Source: Rugalucina vietnamica (lineage: Eukaryota > Mollusca > Bivalvia > Lucinida > Lucinidae). From it: a DNA stretch of 64,000 nucleotides. The DNA is taken from the NCBI GenBank assembly GCA_964017185.1, contig OZ024884.1, positions 19,190,048 through 19,254,047 on the forward strand, in the 5' to 3' direction. Each line of letters starts with the position of its first letter. Position 1 is the stretch's first letter. The position numbers and the translations under genes are program-made. The notes below the pieces were generated by a model. The model was given only the letters and a program-made list of their open reading frames with translations, searched no databases and was not told the origin of the DNA. Below, piece by piece: positions 54,601 through 64,000 of the stretch.

Positions 54601-55038
54601 TTTTCAAAAATTAACCATTTTCTTGATCATCGATTACCTCCCTTGCCTATGTAAAATCCCAATTCAAAACTCATTTTGGCCATTAAAACTTTATCAGCTG
54701 AAAGATTTCCACAATTTTTTAGGACAAACTATAAAGATCAAGATTTTGACTTGAAAATAAGTTTCTTTTTTTCTCCACACAAAAACCATTATCAGAGGCA
54801 AGGTTTTAAACTATAGCAGTTTGCCTCATATTGTGTAGTTTCAATAAGCTTAAGTGAGATGATGCCTCGTGCAAAGTTTTCTGTCAGAGGATTCACAGAG
54901 AATTATTGTAATGAAAATTATGCTTGCTTCGGCAAGATTTATTAGCATTTAATGGCCAAACAAGGTTGGTGAAGTGGTCATTAATCATGATTCTATCATA
55001 ACTACTTTATTTTGTTTTTTATAGCATTATTCTGATTA
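54601..55038. other. AT-rich sequence, nothing recognised
   Basis: Plain sequence between family A copy 8 and family H copy 3. Confidence 0.35.
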
Positions 55039-55236
55039 CTGTAAGTTAGGAAATATCTGTGAGAACTTTTTTTTTGCGAATTTGCTGCCTCGCAAATTCA
55101 AAGTTCTTGCTAATAAAGACTTACTATAAGCTGTGTAGACTGCGTGAGTACACGCTCGCGAAATCAAGAACTCCCTTATTATTCTGAAACAGAAAATTAG
55201 TGAAATTAAAGTCACATGAAATTTTCTCGATTTCCA
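55039..55236. repeat. Family H MITE, copy 3, TA-flanked
   Basis: TA^CTGTAAGTTAGGAAATATC ... TTCTCGATTTCCAG^TA. Inner words ctcgcaaattcaaagttctt and cacgctcgcgaaatc match copy 1. Confidence 0.72.
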
Positions 55237-55317
55237 GTATTTGAGATATCAAATATTTGAAGAATACATTATTTTTTTTCAACGTTCATGTATTCATGCA
55301 AATGCAAAGCATGGACT

Positions 55318-56250
55318 TTGCAATTGAATTGGTGGATGGAATTGGTTTGCATGCGGGTATTGATGTAATCATGCAATGCTGGATGGATTCATAAATGCAT
55401 GGAGGCATGCATTGATAGATTCATGCATTTTGATGGATGTATTCAATGATAGGTTATATGTGGATTCATGCACAGATGGATTCATGCCCTTAAAAAGTGA
55501 ATTGGATTTAAGCATTGATGAGTGAATGGGTGGATTCATGCATTGATGGGTGAATGGATTGATTCATGCATTTATGAGTAAATGGATGACTTCATGTATA
55601 GAAAGGTGAATGGGTGAATGCAAGATGGATTCATGCATTGATAATGGATAGATACATTGGGATGTGAATTGACAAATTCATGCATTGATGGGTGATTGGA
55701 TGGATTCATGCATTGATGGGTGATTGAATGGATTCATGCATTGATGAATGAATGGGTGGATTCATGTATTGATGGGTGAATGGATAGATTCATGCATTTA
55801 TGAGTGACTTCATGCACAGAAAGGGGAATGGATGAATTCATGCATTAATATATGTAAAGATGGATTCATGCATTAATAATGGATAGATTCATATATTGAT
55901 AGATGAATAAGTAGATTCATGCATTGAGATTTGAATTGATGGATTCATGCATTGATGGGTGATTGGATGGATTTATGCATTGACAGGTGAATTGATGGAA
56001 TCATGTATTGATGGGTGTAAAGACAGATTCAAGCATTGACAGGTGAATGGATTGATTCATGCATTGGTCTGTGAATAAGAGGTTGGATTCATGCATTGAT
56101 CAATGGGTTCATGCATTGATACTTGGATGGATGGATGGATGTGTGCATGCATGAATTGAAAGTGGATGGATGCATGTATACAAAAATAGGTGGATTGATA
56201 TGCATGCATCCAATCATGGGTGGATAGATGCATGTATGCATTGACAGGTA
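55318..56250 (+). repeat. 28-bp minisatellite (GGATTCATGCATTGATGGGT-GAAT)
   Basis: About 30 variable units built on ggattcatgcattgatgg-gtgaatgg. The edges are most degenerate, the middle (55680-55950) most regular. The invariant core ATGCAT is a palindrome. The final 130 bp change to gatgcatg-type words. The minus-strand 71-codon frame here is a by-product. Confidence 0.92.
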
Positions 56251-56574
56251 GACAAATGAACAGTGGTAGCATTGTTCAGTGGAAAGATGAATACCCAGGT
56301 AGCCAAGAATTCTATAAGATGCTGGAATTTTCTGACGTTGTTTGACCTCAGGTTAAAAGGTTCAGTGAACTGTGTATACATAATTCCTGACTTGGTTACA
56401 ATTGATTGCCTTACTTTGGTTTGAATTGAAAATTTTGCAGAGTTGAAGTTTCATTGCCTTACTATGGGTTGAATTGAGTATTTTGCAAGTTGAAGTTTCA
56501 AGAAAATTAATTTTGATTGACAAGTGTTGATTACTGTTTAGATTTGATATTGGAATGGATTCTGCTATAGACAT

Positions 56575-56790
56575 TTGAGCTGCGACATCAGAAAACAGGT
56601 CTTTGGGATTCCCGACAAGAGCCGACACAAACCAGCCTGTACTGTTGTAGAAGCAGGCTAGAAGCCTGAAATTTTGGATATAAGTAGAAGGGGTATTGTA
56701 CTAGCAAAGAAGTGAAAACAACTGAATTCTGAATTATGCGCCTTTGTTTTGGCGTAGGCAAAAATCCGGTTTTCTCATGATGAGGCTGAT
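56575..56790 (+). repeat. Family E hairpin MITE, copy 20 (hairpin replaced)
   Basis: Good left half and right end (ggcgtaggcaaaaatccggt-tttctcatgatgaggct). The stem is replaced by caactgaattctgaattatg. Confidence 0.78.
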
Positions 56791-57083
56791 TTTATACCCA
56801 GACCATTAGTGAATTTTCATTCAAACTGCTGACGAAAGGGAATTACATGCGATCACAGATCAGAAGAGATTTTATTACCATCTCCCATTTTAGATTTAAA
56901 GTCTGAACAATTTTAATAAGGTTATTGCTTTCCACAGTGGCTTTGATGCTGATTTGTTATATCCCGCCTGGAGCATGCAACTATTTGTAAACGCTTCCTT
57001 GAGTTTCAATGATGAAACGAACTTCTTAACATCAGAGCAATTTCGTAATTGATGTCATCGACACAGATTATGTATTTTTATAG
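56791..57083. other. AT-rich sequence, nothing recognised
   Basis: Plain spacer between two family E copies. Confidence 0.35.
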
Positions 57084-57328
57084 GAGTAGCGATGCCAGGA
57101 AACCAATCTTAGGTTTTCCGACCAGGTCCGACACAATTCCCAGCTTTTACAGTCACTAAAGAAGAAAAGAGGATGGAAATTCCTGATTTAAGAAGAACAG
57201 GATTTGTACTAGGGGTGAAGCAAAAACGAAGGCACTGATCAGTAAATTGTAAATTTACTGCATAAATGATCTGCGTCTTTGATTTCTCATGATGCAAAAA
57301 TCAGATTTTTCTCCATACGTGGCTCATA
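57084..57328 (+). repeat. Family E hairpin MITE, copy 21 (diverged)
   Basis: Contains ccgaccaggtccgacaca, tttaagaagaacagga and ggcactgatcagtaaattgt-aaatttactgc, an AT-rich but still paired stem. It ends cgtggctcat. Confidence 0.75.
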
Positions 57329-57787
57329 TGGAAAAAGGCAGAATCGGCTTAAGTTTATTTTTGTAGCATCTATTGTTGGGCTGAAGCTAATGTTGAAGAA
57401 ATCTGCTAAGCTCTAAGCTGGCAGTGTTGCACATGCTATGTTGCGTGAGATCATAGTCCAGATCTTGTAATAAACTGTCCTTAACTTACTTGGCTGAACC
57501 TTTTAAGGAAGCTTAATCCCTTTTGCCACTTCCAATATGGTCATTTTCACGTACCATTGCCATGTTGTTTTTTTTACTTAACAGATCCAAGTCTTTTATA
57601 AGATAGTGCAGATGTCCTTGCTATTATTTCTTGTATTGAACTCAATGACACTGAAACAGTTTCATAAATGATGCCATTACTTAAATTAGTTTCTGTTTTT
57701 TTTTTTGCTTATAAACGACGGTTCATTGGTATTCATGTGGAGTCACTTAGAACATGTCACGCTGACAAATATCACACGGTATATATG
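57329..57787. other. AT-rich sequence, nothing recognised
   Basis: Plain sequence before the family I foldback. Confidence 0.35.
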
Positions 57788-58047
57788 ATGCAAATAAATT
57801 TCTTACAGTGTAGGTTGATCACACATCACATGACATGTGAGATATTGGAGTCCAATGATTGAAATCCTGATCATTTGGGAAACAACCTACAGTGAAGCGA
57901 TATCGATTTTGCATAAACTTACAGGGAGGCAACAACTCTTCACTGTAGGTTGTTATCAAATCAGTCAGGCTATACTTATCCCAACATTCCATTTTGTCAT
58001 TTGTCATGTGATGTTGCATCAATCGGTGCTGTAAGAATATTGTTGCA
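57788..58047. repeat. Family I foldback MITE, copy 1 (intact)
   Basis: The left arm at 57788-57895 (tgatgcaaataaatttctta ... aacaacctacagtgaa) and the right arm at 57933-58047 (ttcactgtaggttgtt ... attgttgcatca) pair imperfectly over about 110 bp. The spacer is about 37 bp. Confidence 0.8.
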
Positions 58048-58211
58048 TCACATGCATTTTTAAGCTTAGAAGCAATCTTTCCTTTAGAAACTGCTGTTGA
58101 TGTAGAGGAAGGAGCAAGTAGTTAAGACCCTGAAAGGCCTGCTTGTCAGTGATCAGTCTGATCTAAATTGATTGACTGTTTACTTGGCCGTTCAGCTACA
58201 CTACACCAGGT

Positions 58212-58545
58212 TTACCCAGGCGAAAATGTTGGCCACATGACCATGAACTACCAATTCGAATACCATGGACTACCATGATAGTTCATTGTCATACAACCAA
58301 GGAAAACCATGGAGGACCATCTTTTGTTAAATGGCACCACATTTTTGATGGTCATTTTAATGACCATGGTTGAACATAGCCTACCATTGTCCTAATGACC
58401 ATTGTCATTTATGGTCAACCATGGTCGACCCATGTACAGACATAGGTTACTTATTTTGATGGTATTTGATGAAAAAACATGGTCAACCATCAAATTTAAA
58501 AACCATGATGATCATGGTCAACCATTTGCCTTGGTAGCTATAAGG
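58212..58545. mobile_element. Inverted-repeat element J with iterated ACCATGGTCA-type word
   Basis: The ends ACCCAGGCGAAAATGTTGGCC and, inverted, ACCAAGGCAAATGGTTGACC pair over about 25 bp. The interior repeats the palindromic word accatggt and variants (ccat at 58263, 58273, 58308, 58318, 58363, 58384, 58399, 58419 and 58430), often 10 bp or multiples apart. It is similar in design to G1 and G2 but with a different word. The target duplication is unclear. Confidence 0.6.
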
Positions 58546-58630
58546 TCTATCATTCTGTTGAAATACATGTAGTAATAAAACACAGAACTGAATGATGTTG
58601 CTGGCTCATTCCTGGCCCTCCAGGAGCTTG

Positions 58631-58690
58631 TTAATATATTTTCATGCTCAGTTTGCCAGAGCATGAAATTTATCATGCTTGTAAATGTTT
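58631..58690 (+). repeat. Family F remnant
   Basis: ttttcatgctcagtttgcca and tttatcatgcttgtaaatg resemble the left end and stem of family F. The right half is missing. Confidence 0.35.
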
Positions 58691-58895
58691 AAAAAAAAAG
58701 CCGACTTCTTTGGCATTAACTACATTATATCATATTAGAAATGTTATTAATACTGTCTTGATTAAAGAATGAATTTCATTCTGAACATAGTTAAATTGAA
58801 ATAAGCATTAAAAAGGTTGAAATAAGCATTAAAATAAGTGGTAAGACTATAGTAATTCTATATTATACTCAAAGCTGGTTATTTTCTGTTTCCAG

Positions 58896-58961
58896 TGGCC
58901 AACCCACCAGAGAAGTCAAAAGATGACACAAACTTAAGCTCAAGAAATGGACAACTGTCTC
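58896..58961 (+). CDS. Likely internal exon of an unrecognised gene
   Basis: A good acceptor (attttctgtttccag, ending 58895) and an excellent donor (c^gtaagtaac at 58962) bracket 66 bp that are open in one frame only: after two bases completing a codon, ANPPEKSKDDTNLSSRNGQL then S, with one base left over. GC content (about 47%) stands out from the flanks. The peptide is hydrophilic, with a KSKDD/SSRNG stretch that looks disordered or cytoplasmic. Its phase fits the candidate first exon at 34192-34261 (G + TG gives a valine codon). The exon length is a multiple of three, so it could be skipped. Family unknown. Confidence 0.55.
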
Positions 58962-59032
58962 GTAAGTAACAGATTTTTTGTTTTATTTTTTTTTATTTTA
59001 TTGTTTTATTTTATGTTTATTTTTCTTTTATT

Positions 59033-59227
59033 AGAGCTGTGGCATGAGAAAACTAGTCCTCCAGGTTTCCGAACAGGTCTGACAAATACCAGCCTCTGCA
59101 CCTACAAAAGATGACTAGAAGCTTGAAATTTTGGATTTACAATGTAGAGAAATTGTACTATCCACGTTACAGTCTGCCCCTTCATTTTCGCATATGCAGA
59201 TTGTTGGTTTTCTCATGCAGTGGCTCA
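59033..59227 (+). repeat. Family E hairpin MITE, copy 22 (hairpin deleted)
   Basis: Left half and right end (cattttcgcatatgcagatt-gttggttttctcatgc) are present. The whole central stem is missing. It lies 72 bp after the exon donor. Confidence 0.8.
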
Positions 59228-59399
59228 TATTATTATTAAACTACCCCCTCCCCATATTGTTATGACTATTAGCAGCTGAGTCGGGTTTAACTTTATTTAT
59301 ATTTTCTTTTCTTTTTTATTTTGCTTCATTTGATTCCTAATTATTGTAGAGTCAGTATAATAATGTGTACAGTGTAAAAAATTTAGTAGCTCGAGAATT

Positions 59400-59549
59400 T
59401 CTGTTATTTAGTCTGCATTTCATCACACTTGTCCATGGTAAAACTGGGGTTATAATATACTGGGGTATACAATTTTTCTTATTTTTGATCCAAAACACAA
59501 TCAATGTTTTGAGCAAATATATTATAAATATCAAAGTTTTTCTGATGAA
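59400..59549 (-). repeat. Family A MITE, copy 9 (main hairpin core deleted)
   Basis: Reversed: ccatggtaaaactggggtta, tgggg-tatacaatttttct-tatttttgatccaaaacac, then directly aatcaatgttttgagcaaat. The GC core of the palindrome is missing. Confidence 0.68.
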
Positions 59550-59816
59550 TTTTATTTCAGGATGGGCTTGTTCTGTATCAATGCAACACCAAATAAAATA
59601 TAACTATTCTTTTATTTAATGCTCTTAGTATATCTGGCATAAATAAAGGTTAAAAGCAAATTGATAATTGTTTCTGGATGGAACTGATTGGCCGCAGAGC
59701 AGAAATGAAGTCTGCTTGGTTATACCAAGTCGGACTTGCATTGAAATTTTAGCTCCCCAGAAGTTGTTCAAGCACTGAAACTTCTTGGGGGCTAAAATTT
59801 ATTTAGAATTTCCGCC
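59550..59816 (+). repeat. 267-bp exact direct duplication, copy 1
   Basis: Identical by eye to 60869-61135 (offset 1319). It begins with an acceptor-like ttttatttcag^GATGGG. Spliced to the exon at 58896 (one spare C), the frame reads R-WACSVSMQHQIKYNYSFI then stop, followed by two AATAAA-type signals (aaataaaatat, aaataaagg). It could be an alternative terminal exon; it could equally be a repeat. Confidence 0.9.
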
Positions 59817-59857
59817 TACTAAACAATGAAGTTATAACAAAATTTCCGCTCTGCGAC
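59691..59857. repeat. Foldback element inside duplication copy 1
   Basis: The outer arms gccgcagagcagaaat / atttccgctctgcgac, a small stem agtctgcttgg...ccaagtcggact and a strong inner stem ttttagctccccagaagtt / aacttcttgggggctaaaa. Copy 2 of the duplication contains this element without its last 41 bp. A relative of the left end is at 63085 (ggccgcaaggcagaaa). Confidence 0.65.
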
Positions 59858-60598
59858 AAGTCAACTCAGTAGTAAAAGTTTTCTTGTGAAATACTCCTTA
59901 GTGATCATATTCATTCACTTCAAATAGATGTATTCCTTAAAATGAAACTGTCATTGTCCATTTTAGACTCATTGATAATTATTCCATTCTATATAATAAT
60001 TTGCCAGAAAATATGATTCTGGTTATTGTCCATGGCTTTTGTCCTATGCATATTTAGTTTGTAATCGGTTTTGTCCGATTTTGTCCTGTCTTTTGAAGGT
60101 TTAAAGTAAGTTGTTTGAGCATGGTAAAATCCTCCACTTAGCATGGTAAAATCCTCTGGCAAGTCAGCTTCATCTAGCACTCACCCACTGACCCTTCATC
60201 TGAAAGTACATATCTAAAAACAGTATCTGGAATTCCAGTATGAAAATGGTGATGTTAACTCGCCTAGCATTTATAACTGGCCGTTCTAAGGTGGTAGTAC
60301 TGTTGTGGCATATTTATTTCTCTTTTCAATGTGTGTTTCATCGATGTTAACATATTAAGTCATTTTGTCCTGTTATATTCAGTTTGGATAGTGCATCTGG
60401 GTGGACACCATCTGGGAAAGAGCTGCTCATGGGTGTTGAAGATATGCTTGAAATGTCTATATATCAACTTTATTTCACCTTTTGGTGTCGCAAACATGTT
60501 TGTGCTTGTTCCTGGTCATTGTTTATTGTTATTGTAATAAGGGAGTGGTGGGTGGGTTTTGCTTCTGAGAACTGGATCTCCACAGAACAGGAAGTTGT
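59858..60598. other. AT-rich sequence between the duplication copies
   Basis: Holds a short direct repeat (catggtaaaatcctc at about 60120 and 60142) and an acceptor-like ttatattcag (60371-60380) followed by an open frame DSASGWTPSGKELLMGVEDM that does not fit the phase of the upstream exon. No gene is called. Confidence 0.4.
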
Positions 60599-60706
60599 CA
60601 GGTCACATGGTATATTGATGACATCAGAGGACCAGCATGACATCACACCTGATCATGTGATTTGCCCTGTCAGTCATGTGACTTAGATCATGTGACCTCA
60701 AAGATG
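60599..60706. promoter_or_regulatory. Cluster of TCATGTGA and TGACATCA words
   Basis: TCATGTGA occurs at 60653, 60674 and 60688; TGACATCA at 60619 and 60639; GTCACATGG at 60602. TCATGTGA is the M-box/E-box form bound by MITF/TFE-type bHLH-ZIP proteins, and TGACATCA is close to a CRE/AP-1 site. Function is inference. Confidence 0.3.
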
Positions 60707-60868
60707 TATTATTGATTGACAGTCAGGAAAACACTTAATTGAATCAATTATCATTTCTTAAACCAATAGTCTGAAACGATGTGGAAGGTACTTACAAAAA
60801 GCTGAAAACAAGAACAGAAGCAAGCCCGACCAAAATAAATGCAAAATACTGCTTATGGCAGTATTTAT

Positions 60869-61135
60869 TTTTATTTCAGGATGGGCTTGTTCTGTATCAA
60901 TGCAACACCAAATAAAATATAACTATTCTTTTATTTAATGCTCTTAGTATATCTGGCATAAATAAAGGTTAAAAGCAAATTGATAATTGTTTCTGGATGG
61001 AACTGATTGGCCGCAGAGCAGAAATGAAGTCTGCTTGGTTATACCAAGTCGGACTTGCATTGAAATTTTAGCTCCCCAGAAGTTGTTCAAGCACTGAAAC
61101 TTCTTGGGGGCTAAAATTTATTTAGAATTTCCGCC
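60869..61135 (+). repeat. 267-bp exact direct duplication, copy 2
   Basis: No difference from 59550-59816 was seen. The left flank is a small hairpin (aaatactgcttatggcagtattt). The right boundary cuts through the foldback element (ttccgcc^acgaaaat), so this is probably the derived copy. Confidence 0.9.
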
Positions 61136-61609
61136 ACGAAAATATTTAAGAAAATATTTTCCCCCAAATTCTAAATTATTTTTATTTTATCTAAGGAAAA
61201 TGTGGCTTCTTCTATGTGGGTAATACCTTTTTAAAGATTCATTTTAGTGGTAAGTTAGTAATTAACCATTAATAAATACTGTACCGGTAATTAAACTCTG
61301 CGGCCATTGACAAAAAGTTTTTTTCCACGTGAAACTGGAAAGTATATATGTAATTAGTATTACAGCCATTTCGGAAAAATCTTTTAGTCATTTACAGGGT
61401 TTATTATGAAACTATAGTTCATAATAACACTTATTCTTGCACAAAACTTTATCACTTTGAAAAAGATGGATACATATTTGAATAATAGCTAAAATTTCAA
61501 GGCATTCCAAGGCTTTATTTTGCTGTGCTTATAAATCTTTGTATATGTAACTGAGCAGTCAAATATGTGTGTGTGTTTTTAAAAGCTGTTAAACTTTACT
61601 TCACCTTTG
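61136..61609. other. AT-rich sequence, nothing recognised
   Basis: Plain sequence leading to the minus-strand exon candidate. Confidence 0.35.
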
Positions 61610-61729
61610 TTAAGGGTATGACGACTGGGGCATGAGAGTGCCTCGCTGTTCTTGGATATAGGACACTCCCGTTGCATCATTGTTCTGGTATGAGGTGGCC
61701 TTCTCTATGCAGTCCCCACTTCTGTATGT
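61610..61729 (-). CDS. Possible 3' terminal exon on the minus strand, 39 codons
   Basis: On the minus strand, an acceptor-like tattttcctggagagtcccag is followed by a frame starting TYRSGDCIEKATSYQNNDAT and ending QEQRGTLMPQSSYP then TAA. An alternative acceptor (gagtttcag) lies 20 bp further upstream in the same frame. The island is about half G+C in AT-rich sequence. All three plus-strand frames are closed. The peptide is hydrophilic and looks like a C-terminal tail. Family unknown. No partner exon on the minus strand was found in the window, so it would belong to a gene entering from the right. Confidence 0.4.
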   Translation of the reverse strand, partial: TYRSGDCIEKATSYQNNDATGVSYIQEQRGTLMPQSSYP

Positions 61730-61749
61730 CTGGGACTCTCCAGGAAAAT

Positions 61750-62389
61750 AGAATAGCTGAAACTCAATATACTGGATATTAATTGTGGTGTTAATCAAGG
61801 TGTATTATTTGTTATTTTGGAAAATTTTCCCACTTTGGGTTATAGACTGGTTTAATATTTGGTTCTGCTTGCGCTTGATCTGGTATCATGCTTACATTTG
61901 CTTTCATTTCGGGCAAGGCCCCTATTCTAATTATGGCTATTCCTTTAAATTTGTTTGCCATAAATGATTTGTGGACAAGGCTAGCTAGAGGTTTGTTCAC
62001 AACCCACGGTTAAATAAATGTTGTGAGCCACTGACAAGTCCAAGGTCATAGTTCTGTTGTTGTTGATTGTGCCAGGACACCTTTCAGAATCAGAGCTGTT
62101 CTTTGATAATTCATATTTACTTTCATCTCTCAGGGGTTTATTTTGAGCCAGTTAATAGAAAGTATTGATCGGTACAGCACACATGTAAACTTCGCTTAAG
62201 TATTTTCAAAATTGAAAATATTAACATTCAGTTTAAAGTAAAACAGATGTATGCTGCAATCTATTCTAACACGACCTTATGATTCAAATGTGCCCATATA
62301 AAACCAAAAGGTTTAGGGATTTGACTGGGTACAAGGCTGATCGATTAAAAGAAGACTGCAAGGTCCAAACCATGTCACTCTTTATGTGG
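61750..62389. other. AT-rich sequence, nothing recognised
   Basis: Short frames only. An acceptor-like tttcatctctcag at about 62133 is not followed by a usable frame in the expected phase. Confidence 0.35.
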
Positions 62390-63610
62390 GGAATCCCAGC
62401 CCCCCACGAGGCCGGCAAATATTTTTCCTTTAATGAGCTGTCACAGTGTGTAATGAGTTCCCAGACATATTTTGCAACTTCACCTCATGCTTTGCAAAAC
62501 TTACTGCTGCTATCACTTATTGATATGCAACGCTTGTCCATTTCATGTATAACTATCTCCCTCAGGCTGAGGCACCAAGGTGGCAATGACATAGATGTCG
62601 GTGTTTCTCACTCCCTGCAAGATTTTACTTGCTACCTTTTAACCATTTCACATTAAACCGACGGCCAAAGCGCCTCGCCTCCGAATGCAAATATATCTGT
62701 GACCTTTTCTACTTTTCTATTTGTCTGTAAGCAACCATTCAAACGGGTGAATTTACTATTCCAGACATCCATGCAGTTATTAAGTAAAGTTATGCCGGGC
62801 TCACGGGGAGCTGGATTTCTTTACTGCTCCCATCGTTGGGACTTGATGAGCCACAATGCAGAAAGGAATTGACTACCATTTCATGTGAGAAATAACAGCG
62901 CTCCGTAATAGAAGCCATCCAGGTTTTATTTATAGCCACTTACAATTTTTCCCACCATTTTTCATTCACATATACATAGGCAGAGGCACCAAAGTTGCAT
63001 CCACTAGAATGGATATGGGTACATCTCCCAAAACCTGGCAATACTTAGACAGACTCATGCAAAGCGGTCTTGTAAATTTTGAAAATGGACTGGCCGCAAG
63101 GCAGAAAGAATAATTTAGACTGCATGGTTGATTCCAGTGTCAGTCTTATGTGAGAAATCTGCACGGTTGATACCATGTCAGTTTTATGTGAGAAATCCCA
63201 GCCCCCCATGAAGCCTGCAAGTATTTTATCCCTAAATCAAATGCGTAATACTTAGTATTTCCAGTCATGTAACCTTTGCATCATTTAATTTTCAACATTT
63301 GCAATCACTTGGACTAGGAGATCTTTGCATAATTTCATGTAAAACTTTTCACTCACTTCATACTCAGACAGAGGCCCAAGGTGGCATCGACTGGGGTCTG
63401 TATCTCACTCACAACTCATCAACCTTTAAATATTTCACATTAAACAGTACCCTTTGGCCAATGCCCCTCGCCTCAAACCGGCAATCTTTGTGACTCTTTG
63501 AAATTTCTATTTATCTTAAAGCAACAATTTAGACTGATTTAATTTACTATTGCAGACATACATGCATTAAACTTATGCAGGCTTCAAGGTGAGCTGGAAT
63601 TTCTTTAGAA
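62390..63610 (+). repeat. Diverged tandem repeat, about 400-bp steps
   Basis: aatcccagccccccacgagg (62392) and aatcccagccccccatgaag (63194) mark units about 800 bp apart. gaggcaccaaggtggcaatg (62570), gaggcaccaaagttgcatcc (62988) and gaggcccaaggtggcatcga (63374) suggest three copies at about 400-bp steps. The ends gagctggatttcttta (62810) and gagctggaatttcttta (63592) match. A 125-codon frame at 62279-62656 runs partly through the array and is not credited. Confidence 0.7.
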
Positions 63611-63766
63611 TTTTGCCTAAATATGTTCCACCTAGCGACAAATCACAGTGACATGGTGCCAAATACATCCCTTTAATGATAGATTCTGTGACCTCGCTGT
63701 GACTGAATGATAGATATTTTACTGACCAGTTTTGGTGTGTGTCAAAACAAACTGATATAGGAAGAT

Positions 63767-63969
63767 GTCACTTGAAGTTCTGGGTTCGATCCTGATTAAA
63801 ACTATGCCAAATGCTGATTGACACTACTCTTGGCTAATAAATATCATTTGAAGTTCTGGGTTCGGTCTCAATTTTAAAAATAATTGACAGTACTCTGGGC
63901 TAATAAATCATGTCATTAGAATTTCTGGGTACGGTCCTGATTAGAGATGACAAATGCTGATAAAGTGAT
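63767..63969 (+). repeat. Three tandem units with B-box-like words
   Basis: gaagttctgggttcgatcct (63772), gaagttctgggttcggtctc (63849) and gaatttctgggtacggtcct (63920), each followed by ctgg/ttggctaataaat. Units are about 70-76 bp. The core gttctgggttcgatcc resembles a tRNA B box and may derive from a SINE fragment. Confidence 0.7.
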
Positions 63970-64000
63970 CAACTGATCGACACTTATTTTGCAGACTTGA

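Noticed and set aside
60371..60540. Exon after the acceptor-like ttatattcag
   Set aside because: The protein-like frame (SASGWTPSGKELLMGV) does not fit the phase of the 58896 exon, and no donor is evident. It could still belong to another transcript.
59550..61135. LTR retrotransposon or TRIM with 267-bp identical LTRs
   Set aside because: The repeats do not begin TG and end CA, there is no primer-binding site or polypurine tract next to them, and the flanking bases do not form a clear duplication.
62279..62656. 125-codon frame as an exon
   Set aside because: It runs into a diverged tandem repeat, and the related units do not keep the frame open.

Overview
The window looks like nuclear DNA from a marine mollusc, most likely a bivalve. 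This is inferred from repeat style, not from a marker gene. It is AT-rich and intron-like, and it is packed with short non-autonomous mobile elements: hairpin MITEs, tRNA-derived SINEs and Helentron-like elements carrying a CCGTCCGT microsatellite plus tandem cores. There is no rRNA gene, no intact tRNA gene, no CRISPR array and no bacterial-type gene organisation. Apart from two frames kept open only by a stop-free minisatellite, no open frame is longer than about 130 codons. I see no transposase, helicase or reverse transcriptase, so every mobile element here appears to be a passenger.

Likely host-gene content is small. Four exon-like islands have higher GC than their surroundings and plausible splice signals: a possible 3' terminal exon at 4248-4430 (+), a possible first coding exon at 34192-34261 (+), an internal exon at 58896-58961 (+), and a possible terminal exon on the minus strand at 61610-61729. 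The 34192 and 58896 exons have compatible phases and could belong to one gene with an intron of about 24.6 kb. I do not recognise the protein.

Layout. 1-8.6 kb: SINE and hairpin copies, two large Helentron-like elements (1987-3924, 5093-6594) and a 1.04-kb inverted-repeat element built from a degenerate 10-bp word (7357-8400). 8.6-25 kb: many copies of the two commonest MITE families (called E and A here), a Tigger/pogo-like element (16391-17482), a third Helentron-like element (19952-21643) and SINEs. 25.6-27 kb: a purine-rich 20/22-bp minisatellite. 28.3-29.2 kb: a mariner-like element. 31-34 kb: mostly plain sequence. 35.4-40.3 kb: a foldback of about 4.9 kb with roughly 2-kb arms, interrupted in one arm by a 792-bp Helentron-like element. 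40.5-58.6 kb: smaller foldbacks, tandem repeats, a second 10-bp-word element (47555-48916), a fourth Helentron-like element (50338-51491), a 28-bp minisatellite (55.3-56.25 kb) and a third word-type element (58212-58545). 58.6-64 kb: the internal exon, an exact 267-bp direct duplication and diverged tandem repeats.

The most notable observations are: (1) the giant foldback, whose intact arm serves as the empty site for the element inserted in the other arm; (2) three sequence-unrelated families (B, C, D) sharing one terminal architecture, T^A...CTNG^T with a 3' terminal hairpin, which points to one Helentron-like mechanism; (3) family E (22 copies), whose central stem exists in two compensatory versions while one mismatch is never repaired; and (4) inverted-repeat elements whose interiors are iterated words spaced about one DNA helical turn apart, two of them flanked by TTA duplications.
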